Source of the DNA: Pseudomonas fragi
GTDB lineage: Bacteria; Pseudomonadota; Gammaproteobacteria; Pseudomonadales; Pseudomonadaceae
NCBI RefSeq assembly: GCF_002269505.1
Contig: NZ_NQKQ01000003.1
Coordinates: 186,001 to 250,000, forward strand
Reading direction: 5' to 3'
DNA: 64,000 nt
The position numbers and the translations under genes were made by a program. The stretch's first letter is position 1; every line of letters starts with the position of its first letter. Shown here one piece after another: positions 55,486 to 63,133 of the stretch. A model generated the notes under the pieces. That model did no database searches. It was not told where the DNA came from and saw nothing but the letters and a program-made list of their open reading frames with translations.

Positions 55486-56292
55486 ATGACCAAGCCAGAT
55501 ACTTGCGACACTCCGGTTTTCAGCCTGTATTACATCGCCATCGATACCGAGGCTGGCGTTACGCCGCAACAGTTTGAAAGTTTTGTGCGCCGCAAGGGCG
55601 TGCACATTGCGTGTTATCCCGGCTGGAACTGGACGTTGTTGCGAGGTATTCGGGGGGAGAGGACCGGGCAATACCTCATGCTCTTCGAAGTCGACAATGC
55701 TGCGCAACGCGATCTCTATCTGAACGCAGACGGCAACAAGACCACGCTTGCCCATGAGTTCTGGCTCGAGCATCCCGAAAGCCTGGACATTCTTGGCGAG
55801 TGGAAACGCTACGGCACGTTCAGTGAATTGCCTACCCTTTATACCGACTATCGATTGCTGGCGCAGAACACCAGAAGCAATGTTGCCTGTGGTCCGCGTT
55901 ACCAGGAACGTGCCGGTCAAGCGCCTGTCGAGCGGGTCATCGGCATTCACAATCTGGCGTTGCGCGCGGGCGTTCTGGCACATACCTTCGAGACCTTTAT
56001 CGCGCAGAACCACCACCGTATCGAGGACTATCCCGACTGGAAATTCCGTTTGCTTAAAGGCGAACGGGGAAACCGGCTGGACCAATACGTGGTGCTGATG
56101 GAGATCACAAGTCTGGAGGCGCTGGATGTGTTCTACCCAGAACCTGATATTGCGACCGATCAGGCCGCGACATTCGCCCGAACACATCGCGATACCAAGC
56201 AGATGTATGAGGAGTGGAAGCAACTCGCTTCGTTTTCCGGTTCACCACAGATTTACACTGACTATCTGTCGGTAGCACAGAGCATTGGTTGA
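55486..56292 (+). CDS. Tandem alpha/beta-barrel (ABM/Dabb-like) protein, function unknown
   Basis: The 268-residue protein is an internal duplication. Repeat 1 (about residues 10-125) and repeat 2 (about 140-268) share YPGWNWTLLRGIRGERTGQYLML versus YPDWKFRLLKGERGNRLDQYVVL. They also share EWKRYGTFSELPTLYTDY versus EWKQLASFSGSPQIYTDY. Each repeat looks like a small dimeric alpha/beta-barrel of the antibiotic-biosynthesis-monooxygenase/EthD kind, so the chain would form its own pseudo-dimer. Such proteins act as monooxygenases, cyclases or haem-binding proteins. GAGGAGG lies before the ATG, 13 bases after the radical SAM stop, so it is the third gene of the operon. Confidence 0.75.
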   Translation: MTKPDTCDTPVFSLYYIAIDTEAGVTPQQFESFVRRKGVHIACYPGWNWTLLRGIRGERTGQYLMLFEVDNAAQRDLYLNADGNKTTLAHEFWLEHPESLDILGEWKRYGTFSELPTLYTDYRLLAQNTRSNVACGPRYQERAGQAPVERVIGIHNLALRAGVLAHTFETFIAQNHHRIEDYPDWKFRLLKGERGNRLDQYVVLMEITSLEALDVFYPEPDIATDQAATFARTHRDTKQMYEEWKQLASFSGSPQIYTDYLSVAQSIG

Positions 56293-56339
56293 GGCGAAGA
56301 GTTCGGTAACCGCGGCGAACGGCACTGGCAATCTTCACC

Positions 56340-57059
56340 AGCAGCGTTCAACACGAGGCATCTTCTTTATCGCCGGGCTTGCGCCGATTCAGGCTGTCGG
56401 GCTAGTCGTGATGCTGATTGCGCTCTTCGCCCTGCATGCCAGCGGGCATTTACTGGGCAGGCGTGTAATGGATAGCGACGATTGCGGCGGCGCCTTTCAG
56501 GCCCTGTCCCATCCCGGAGTCCTGTTTATCGCTGTACTGTGCTTTTTGGTCTTTTTGATCGAGGGCGCGATGCTGGACTGGTCAGCCGTGTTTCTCCATA
56601 TGGAACGCGGTCTGGACAAAAGTCAGTCCGGGTTCGGCTATACGCTGTATGCCAGCGCTGTCGCATTGAGCCGGTTTTATGGCGACCGGCTGGTAAAGGC
56701 TTATGGTCGCCAACGCTTGCTTATGCTGGGTAGTGCCTGTGCCTCGGCCGGGCTGCTGCTGATCGTTGCGATCGATCTGCCGGTTGTGACGCTGGCAGGC
56801 TTTATCCTTACCGGCATGGGTTTGTCCAACATGGTCCCGATCCTGTTCAGCGCTGCAGGCAACCAAACCGATGTTCCGGCTAACTTTGCGCTGTCAGCCG
56901 TGACCCTGATCGGCTACATGGGCTTACTGAGCGGTCCGGCACTGATCGGCTATGTGGCTAATTAGTGGAGCCTGACCGCAGCGTTCAGCGCGGCAATCGT
57001 GATGATGCTGTTTATTTGTGCCAGTGCCCGACGCATTGCACGCAACGGCCTTGGCTGAT
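56340..57059 (+). pseudogene. Remnant of an MFS transporter gene
   Basis: Only the second half of a major-facilitator gene is recognisable, beginning around GIFFIAGLAPIQAVGLVV. An in-frame TAG at 56963-56965 interrupts LIGYVAN / WSLTAAFSAAIVMMLF, after which the frame stays open to a TGA at 57057. The first six helices are missing. The remnant overlaps no functional start and is probably not translated into a working protein. It directly follows the barrel-protein gene and may be the lost exporter of that system or an older gene cut by its insertion. Confidence 0.8.
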
Positions 57060-57065
57060 GTGTAT

Positions 57066-57590
57066 TCAAACGGCTCTAAGCAGCGCCTGTTGCCAACACA
57101 CTACTCGATCAAAAATGCAGCGCCGCCGACATCCAGCCCGGACTCCTGCAGTGCTTGGTCCGCAATACGTCCGTAATCGGCTGCCATCGTTAAGTACGAC
57201 GGCATCTGCTTCGATATATTCGACACCAAGCCCAGGTGCGCTCTTGAGCTTGATCGTGCCGTTAGCGATCAGTTCGCTGGCTCCGACATCGATGTAGTAA
57301 CCGGAACCACGGCGAACATACTTCATGAAAAGACCAGACTCGTCGTCACCGAAATCGAGCATGAAGCCAGCCTTGGCCAGGCGCTCGTAGAAGTTCTTGT
57401 CACGCTCCTTGATCGCGTCAAAGATAGGTTGGTGGAAGCTTGGCATCACCTTGTACGGGATCGAGGCGAACAGCATATCGGCCCTGTCCGTGGTCAAACC
57501 TGTCTCCAGGGCGTCTTCCGAGTAAAGCCCGCCGAAGATCAGATCCATCAAACTGTCGGAACGCACGATTGGGCTAGGGGTGGATAGGAT
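57066..57590 (-). pseudogene. Remnant of a flavin-containing monooxygenase gene
   Basis: Reading the minus strand, TPSPIVRSDSLMDLIFGGLYSED, PFHQ-like MPSFHQPIFDAIKERDKNFYERLAKAGFMLDFG and GSGYYIDVGASELIANG match the C-terminal half of bacterial flavin monooxygenases. Both the FAD/NADPH-binding N-terminal half and the normal end of the protein are missing. After NDGSRL the reading frame leaves the family. The neighbouring frame there reads ADYGRIADQALQESGLDVGG before its own stop, which suggests a frameshift or a junction. Confidence 0.75.
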
Positions 57591-57708
57591 GAATGCCCAG
57601 GTGCCTGCAGGCAGGGGATCACCTTGCCAAGGATTTTCCGTTATTCGATCAGTGTTTTTAATTCGATCTATAGTCTCTGTTCCTGAAAATGCTTACGGAA
57701 CGCTCGAT

Positions 57709-59196
57709 ATGAGGCTTAAATCTGCCAAGGCCAATTCGCGTTTTACTTACTGTCAGCCTGTTGAACTTGATGTTCATGACCTGTGCACCTGTAGCTCACC
57801 GGCCATACAGGATTTTCACGCGAGAATGATGCTCGATCTGTCTCGACGTGACGTCTATAGCGGTCTCAAACCCAAAGCTCCGCAGCTTTCTGAAGTGCGC
57901 CCATCGAGTGCTTCAGGACAGGGCTCGAACGCTGAATCCAGCGCGAGCACGCTGTTGCTCAAGAATCTTCGCTTATTCAACGGCAGCGTTGTGCTTGACG
58001 ATAGCGTCTGTATCCTGATCAAGGATGGCGTGATCGACTCACTGCTGCCCGCCAATACCGATGTCGAAGGCGTCGTGGTTATCGATTGCGGGCGAAGGGT
58101 GGTAATGCCGGGATTGATTGATGCCCATTGGCACACTACGTTAGCGGGCATCACGCAACTTGACGCGATGAGTGCAGACCCGGGCTATATCCATTTAATC
58201 GCCGCCCGCGAAGCAGAAAGTACCTTGATGCGCGGCTTTACGACGGTACGCGATCCTGGGGGACCTTCGTTTGCCTTGAAGCGTGCTATTGATGAGGGCG
58301 TTATTGCAGGGCCTCGTATTTATCCTTCCGGCGCCATGATTTCACAGACCTCTGGCCACGGTGATTTCAGGATGCGATCAGAGATTCCCCGCAACTCACT
58401 CAGGCCATTGAGCGTGACTGAACAGCTGGGTGCTGCCGCCATCGCCGATGGTGATGCCGAAGTGCTCAGACGGGCCAGAGAGCAGCTTATGCTCGGGGCA
58501 TCACAGCTAAAATTGATGGCCGGTGGCGGCGTCGCGTCTACTTATGATCATCTCGATAGCACCCAGTTTCTGGAGTCAGAATTAAGAATGGCGGTTGAAG
58601 CCGCTGCCGATTGGGGCACCTATGTGATGGTGCATGCGTATACGCCCAGAAGTATCCAGCGCGCCATTCGAGCCGGTGTGAAATCGATCGAGCACGGTCA
58701 ACTGGCTGATGAAGAAACCGTGCGCATGATGGCAGACAACGATATCTGGTGGAGTCTTCAGCCTTTTCTGCAAGATGAAGATGCCAATGTTTACCCTGAT
58801 CCTGTACGGCGTGAGCGTCAGCGCGTGGTGGCTGAGGGCACCGCGAGAGCCTATGAGTTTGCTCAGCGCTTCAATATAAAAACGGCCTGGGGGACAGATG
58901 TTTTATTTAATCCGCAGAAAACATCCACTCAGGGAAGACAGCTTGCAAAGCTGACCCGGTTTTACGCCGCACACGACGTCGTGAACATGGCGACAAAGAT
59001 GAATGGAGAACTGTTGGGGCTGTCAGGAGCCCGCAATCCATATCCCGGTAAAATTGGCCGGATAGAACCAGGCGCATTGGCCGATCTGTTGGTTGTCGAG
59101 GGTGATCCCACGGTAAGCCTGGCGTTTCTGGAGACCCCGGATGCAACTATCAGCCTGATCATGAAAGGCGGGAAAGTATATAAGAAGAACTTCTAA
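57709..59196 (+). CDS. Amidohydrolase family protein (imidazolonepropionase/prolidase-like)
   Basis: This metal-dependent hydrolase of about 495 residues has the metal-binding block VVMPGLIDAHWHTTLAG. Further family blocks are MRGFTTVRDPGG, VMVHAYTPRSIQRAI, GVKSIEHGQLAD and the catalytic aspartate region KTAWGTDVLF, plus the closing IGRIEPGALADLLVVEGDP. The N terminus DLCTCSSPAIQDFHARMMLDLSRRDV resembles the Cys-X-Cys and twin-arginine leader of exported relatives, but the expected hydrophobic segment after RR is missing. The start is uncertain: ATG 57709 includes this leader, while ATG 57826 would omit it. The substrate is unknown. Confidence 0.82.
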   Translation: MRLKSAKANSRFTYCQPVELDVHDLCTCSSPAIQDFHARMMLDLSRRDVYSGLKPKAPQLSEVRPSSASGQGSNAESSASTLLLKNLRLFNGSVVLDDSVCILIKDGVIDSLLPANTDVEGVVVIDCGRRVVMPGLIDAHWHTTLAGITQLDAMSADPGYIHLIAAREAESTLMRGFTTVRDPGGPSFALKRAIDEGVIAGPRIYPSGAMISQTSGHGDFRMRSEIPRNSLRPLSVTEQLGAAAIADGDAEVLRRAREQLMLGASQLKLMAGGGVASTYDHLDSTQFLESELRMAVEAAADWGTYVMVHAYTPRSIQRAIRAGVKSIEHGQLADEETVRMMADNDIWWSLQPFLQDEDANVYPDPVRRERQRVVAEGTARAYEFAQRFNIKTAWGTDVLFNPQKTSTQGRQLAKLTRFYAAHDVVNMATKMNGELLGLSGARNPYPGKIGRIEPGALADLLVVEGDPTVSLAFLETPDATISLIMKGGKVYKKNF

Positions 59197-59235
59197 TCAT
59201 CAGTAGCTGTATGCACATCATCAGAGAGAGCCTTT

Positions 59236-59865
59236 ATGATCACACTTCACCACCTCAACGCGTCCCGATCGCTGCGTATCCTTTGGCTACTTGAGGAAAT
59301 GGGAGAGCCTTACACCCTGATTCGCTATCAGCGTGACCCTGCCACTCGTCTCGCCCCGGCCTCACTGAAAAACATTCACCCCCTGGGCAAGTCACCGGTG
59401 ATTGAGCTGGACGGGCAGGTGCTGGTTGAATCCGGCGCCATCGTCGAATACCTGATCCGCCGGTTTGCGCCCCGGCTGGAGCCCGCGTTCAGCTCACCGG
59501 ATTATCTTCAATACCTGCAATGGATTCACTTTGCGGAAAGCTCGGCGATGGTGCCGGTGCTACTCAAGCTGTTTACCCAGTTTGAGATCAATGCCGGGAC
59601 TCAGCTCAAGTTCCTGGACGGCTACACCCGGACTGAGTTTGATAAAGTCCTGGGGTTTCTGGACAGTGCGCTTGCGAACAGAACCTTTATTGTGGGGGAC
59701 ACATTGTCAGGAGCTGACTTTATGCTGGCCTTTGTTGCTATCACAGTGGTCGAGCAGATGAAGTGCGGGGCGCAGTACCCGCACCTGCAGGCTTACCTGC
59801 AACGTCTGGCGGCACTGGACAGCTGGAAACGAGCATTGAAGCTCGAGAGTGAACTCGACGAATAG
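59236..59865 (+). CDS. Glutathione S-transferase
   Basis: This cytosolic GST has 209 residues. The N-terminal thioredoxin-like domain has the active-site region LNASRSLRILWLLEEMGEPY and the glutathione-binding cis-Pro/ES motif GKSPVIELDGQVLVESGAIVEYL. The helical C-terminal domain includes RTFIVGDTLSGADFMLAFVAI. It follows the amidohydrolase by 39 bp and may be co-transcribed. No specific substrate can be assigned. Confidence 0.92.
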   Translation: MITLHHLNASRSLRILWLLEEMGEPYTLIRYQRDPATRLAPASLKNIHPLGKSPVIELDGQVLVESGAIVEYLIRRFAPRLEPAFSSPDYLQYLQWIHFAESSAMVPVLLKLFTQFEINAGTQLKFLDGYTRTEFDKVLGFLDSALANRTFIVGDTLSGADFMLAFVAITVVEQMKCGAQYPHLQAYLQRLAALDSWKRALKLESELDE

Positions 59866-59883
59866 TTGGGGTGCGTCTGGTGA

Positions 59884-59910
59884 TGCGGGAGCGGGCTGGC
59901 TCGCTCCCAC
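59884..59910. repeat. Short REP palindrome between GST and xenA
   Basis: GCGGGAGCGGGCTGGCTCGCTCCCAC is an imperfect copy of the REP unit seen elsewhere and lies between the two converging genes. Confidence 0.8.
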
Positions 59911-59927
59911 AGAGGGTGGAATCGAAC

Positions 59928-61019
59928 TTATCTGTAGCGTTCAAGCCAGTGCGCGTAGGGCGCTGGGAGTGTCCAGGAGGCCTTTTCTACCCCCAGTTCC
60001 TTGGCTGCAAAGTACGGCCAGTGTGGATCCGCCAAGTGCGCCCGGCCCACGGACACCAGGTCCAGCTGGCGAGATTCTATAGCGGCATTTGCCAGCTGCG
60101 GGGTACCAAAGCCCCATGCAGAAGTCACAGGCAGACCGGACTCACGACGCACCCGTTCGGCGATCGGGCCTAGAAAGGCGGGGCCCCACGGGATATTGGT
60201 TTGCGGGATGGTGAAACCTACACTGACGCTTAACAGGTCAAGCCCACCGTCCTTGAAGCGTCGCGCCAACTCGATCGATTCACTCAGGGTCTGCTCATCG
60301 CGCCCGTCGTACTCGATAACCCCGAAGCGCGCAGTGAGCGGCAGATTCTCCGGCCACACCTCACGTACAGCGGCCAGCGTCTCAAGCAAGAATCGGCTGC
60401 GGTTTTCAAAGCTGCCACCGTACTCATCGGTGCGCTGGTTGGAGTGCTCGGAGAAGAAGCTCTGGCCCAGGTAGCCGTGCGCAAAGTGCAGCTCGATCCA
60501 TTCAAACCCGGCATCGCGGGCCCGACGTGCCGCATCCACGAAGTCCTGGCGCACGCGGGCAATGTCTTCATGGGACATTTGCTTGGGGACTTTAGGCAGG
60601 TTGGCGCCAAACGCGACAGGCGAGGGCGCAATCGTCTGCCAACCCTCGGGGTTGCCTTCAGGAATGTGATCATCGCCTTCCCAGGGCCGGTTGGCGCTGG
60701 CTTTGCGACCGGCATGCGCGATCTGAATACCGGGCACAGAACCGGCATCCTTGATCGCCTTTACCATAGGTACAAAAGCCTGGGCATGGGCATCGCTCCA
60801 GATGCCTGCGCATCCGGGGGTGATACGTCCTTCCGGGGAAACGGCCGTCGCCTCGATCACAACCAGGCCAGCGCCGCCCCTTGCCAGACCGGCCAGGTGG
60901 ACCAAATGCCAGTCATTGACCATGCCGTTTTCTGCCATGTACTGACACATCGGCGGAATGGCAATGCGGTTTCTTAAGGTGACGTCTTTTAAGGTGTAGG
61001 GTTCGAACAGGGCAGACAT
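59928..61019 (-). CDS. xenA: Xenobiotic reductase A, old-yellow-enzyme family NADPH:flavin oxidoreductase
   Basis: XenA is an FMN enzyme that reduces activated alkenes, nitro compounds and quinones with NAD(P)H. The 363 residues match Pseudomonas putida XenA closely by eye from start (MSALFEPYTLKDVTLRNRIA) to end (YAHWLERYR). The redox-tuning cysteine C25 is in PPMCQYMAENG, the substrate-binding histidine pair is in ELHFAHGYLGQSFFS, and the block HAGRKASANRPWEGDDHI is present. The ATG at 61019 fits the known N terminus; the frame is open upstream. It is divergent from an ArsR-type regulator with a palindrome between them. Confidence 0.96.
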   Translation of the reverse strand: MSALFEPYTLKDVTLRNRIAIPPMCQYMAENGMVNDWHLVHLAGLARGGAGLVVIEATAVSPEGRITPGCAGIWSDAHAQAFVPMVKAIKDAGSVPGIQIAHAGRKASANRPWEGDDHIPEGNPEGWQTIAPSPVAFGANLPKVPKQMSHEDIARVRQDFVDAARRARDAGFEWIELHFAHGYLGQSFFSEHSNQRTDEYGGSFENRSRFLLETLAAVREVWPENLPLTARFGVIEYDGRDEQTLSESIELARRFKDGGLDLLSVSVGFTIPQTNIPWGPAFLGPIAERVRRESGLPVTSAWGFGTPQLANAAIESRQLDLVSVGRAHLADPHWPYFAAKELGVEKASWTLPAPYAHWLERYR

Positions 61020-61048
61020 GGGCAGGCTCCAGTAGATTGATTCGCTTG

Positions 61049-61064
61049 TTCGATAGTAATCGAA
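61049..61064. promoter_or_regulatory. Palindromic operator candidate between xenA and the ArsR-type gene
   Basis: TTCGAT-AGTA-ATCGAA is a perfect six-base inverted repeat, 30 bases upstream of the xenA start and 38 bases upstream of the regulator start at 61103. Its place and form suit an ArsR-family dimer. Confidence 0.6.
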
Positions 61065-61102
61065 GTATGGCATTCATTAAAAGCCTTCGTTATCATCGAC
61101 AC

Positions 61103-61402
61103 ATGCGTACCTTCAAACATCCTGTTCCATCTGACTTTATTCTCGAGCGTTTGCTTTACGCCCTGAGCGACCCCGTCCGTCTCGAGATTGTCCGCTACCT
61201 TGCGGGCGTCACTGAAGCCTCGTGCGGCGAGCTGGATGGTGGTCGACCCAAGTCCAGCATGTCCCATCACTTTCGGGTCTTGCGCGATGCAGGGCTTGTT
61301 CATACCCGAAATATCGGCACCACGCACATGAACTCACTGCGCACGCAGGAGCTCAATCAGCGCTTCCCAGGCTTGCTGGATTGCATCCTGTCCCAGGCCT
61401 GA
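61103..61402 (+). CDS. ArsR-type winged-helix transcriptional regulator
   Basis: This small repressor of 99 residues has the ArsR helix-turn-helix: LERLLYALSDPVRLEIVRYL, then GRPKSSMSHHFRVLRDAGLVHTRNIGTTHMNSL. The metal-binding ELCVCDL motif of arsenic or cadmium sensors is absent; a single cysteine is in EASCGELD, so the signal may be an electrophile or another small molecule. Alternative starts exist at 61067 and 61037 but the ATG at 61103 fits family length. It diverges from xenA and probably represses it. Confidence 0.88.
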   Translation: MRTFKHPVPSDFILERLLYALSDPVRLEIVRYLAGVTEASCGELDGGRPKSSMSHHFRVLRDAGLVHTRNIGTTHMNSLRTQELNQRFPGLLDCILSQA

Positions 61403-61537
61403 GTGACTGGCGACGCCTCTTCAACCCTGGGGCGTCGCAACCGCCACAACCGACGCGCACGGGCATGTAACGCAGACACACTGGTATCTGCGCACGTGAT
61501 CCTGTGGTCTCGGCAATTTCCCTCTGTTACGCCAGGA

Positions 61538-63121
61538 TCAACCCAGCGAGCGGTCTGACAATTGACCATCCACCAGGCGGTGAAGGCCCAGAGGGTTGGC
61601 GTTTTTCAATGCGTCAGGCAACAGCTTGTCAGGGTAGTTCTGGAAACACACCGGGCGCAGGAAACGATCGATCGCCAAGGTGCCCACTGAAGTGCCCCTG
61701 GCATCGGAGGTGGCCGGGTAGGGGCCGCCATGGACCATCGAGTCGCAGACTTCCACGCCGGTCGGGTAACCATTGAGCAGGATGCGTCCGACTTTCTGCT
61801 CCAGCAGCGCAGTCAGTTCGCCGAACTGTTCAATGTCAGTCACTTCGCCGATCAAGGTGGCCGTCAGTTGGCCATGCAAACTGTTTATCGCGGCACTGAG
61901 CTGAGCCTGATCCTCAACCTCAACCACCACGGTGCTTGGCCCGAAAACTTCTTCCTGCAACACCTCATCCCCTCCGAGCAATAGGCTGACATCAGCCTTG
62001 AACAGCTGCGGCCATGCCTGATTGCCCTGCTGCGCCTGCCCGGCTAGGCGTTGGATAGCGTCATGGGCAAGCAGTTTGTCCAGGCCTTGGCCGTAGCTGC
62101 GCAAGGTGCCGGGATTAAGCATGGTCTGCGCAGGTTGCTCGCTGATCTGCCCGGCCAACTGTTCAATGAAGGCCGTGAATGCAACCGAGCGCAGGCCAAT
62201 GACCAGCCCCGGATTGGTACAGAACTGCCCGCAACCCTGCACAACCGAGGCGCACAGTTCGCGGGCGATGCTGGCGCCGCGTACGACAAGGGCCTGGGGC
62301 AGGGCGATCACCGGGTTGATGCTGGACATCTCGGCAAACACAGGGATTGGCCGGGGGCGTGCCGCCGCCATGTCACACAACTGGCGGCCGCCCTTGAGCG
62401 AGCCGGTAAAACCGACGGCATGAATCGCCGGATGCTTGACCAGCGCCTCACCAACGCCGGCGCCGTAGATCATATTAAAGACTCCGGCGGGCATGCCGGT
62501 GCGTTCGGCGGCACGCATCAAGGCATCGGCGACCCATTCTGCAGTAGCCATGTGCCCGCTATGGGCCTTGAACACGACCGGGCAGCCGGCTGCCAACGCC
62601 GAGGCGGTGTCACCGCCCGCTGTGGAGAACGCCAAAGGAAAGTTGCTGGCGCCAAACACCGCCACCGGCCCCAGTCCAATGCGGTACTGGCGCAAGTCGG
62701 GACGAGGCAGCGGAGTGCGATCCGGCAGTGCCTGATCGATGCGTGCAGCATAAAAATCACCACGGCGCAGCACCTTGGCGAACAGGCGCATTTGTCCGCT
62801 GGTGCGCCCACGCTCACCCAGAATACGACCCGCAGGCAATGCAGTTTCCCGGCAGACAACCGCCACGAAGTCATCACCCAGGGCATCCAGCTCATCGGCG
62901 ATCGCGTCCAGAAACCTGGCGCGGCGTTCCGCACTCAACCCGCGGTAGGCCGGGTATGCCGACGCGGCAGCTGTGGCAGCATGGTCAACTTCCTCGGGGG
63001 TGGCTTGGTGAAAGTCGTAGGCGAGGGGCTCGCCGGTGCTGGCGTCGACACTCTTGACGATAACGCTGCCCAGGGCGCTGCGTTGGCCACCGATGTAGTT
63101 GTGACCGAGAATCTGAGTCAT
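61538..63121 (-). CDS. Alpha-ketoglutaric semialdehyde (2,5-dioxovalerate) dehydrogenase
   Basis: This 527-residue aldehyde dehydrogenase of the KGSADH-III type oxidises 2,5-dioxovalerate to 2-oxoglutarate, the last step of oxidative pentose and hexarate breakdown. The motifs are FGASNFPLAFSTAGGDTASALAAGCPV, FTGSLKGGRQLCDMAA, the base-containing VFAEMSSINP, the catalytic cysteine in GCGQFCTNPGLVI and the C-terminal block GRILLNGYPTGVEVC. It lies 12 bases after an AraD1-type gene on the same strand. The pair fits the non-phosphorylating L-arabinose route; glucarate or galactarate routes are alternatives. Confidence 0.93.
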   Translation of the reverse strand: MTQILGHNYIGGQRSALGSVIVKSVDASTGEPLAYDFHQATPEEVDHAATAAASAYPAYRGLSAERRARFLDAIADELDALGDDFVAVVCRETALPAGRILGERGRTSGQMRLFAKVLRRGDFYAARIDQALPDRTPLPRPDLRQYRIGLGPVAVFGASNFPLAFSTAGGDTASALAAGCPVVFKAHSGHMATAEWVADALMRAAERTGMPAGVFNMIYGAGVGEALVKHPAIHAVGFTGSLKGGRQLCDMAAARPRPIPVFAEMSSINPVIALPQALVVRGASIARELCASVVQGCGQFCTNPGLVIGLRSVAFTAFIEQLAGQISEQPAQTMLNPGTLRSYGQGLDKLLAHDAIQRLAGQAQQGNQAWPQLFKADVSLLLGGDEVLQEEVFGPSTVVVEVEDQAQLSAAINSLHGQLTATLIGEVTDIEQFGELTALLEQKVGRILLNGYPTGVEVCDSMVHGGPYPATSDARGTSVGTLAIDRFLRPVCFQNYPDKLLPDALKNANPLGLHRLVDGQLSDRSLG

Positions 63122-63133
63122 TGGGGGTTTCCT

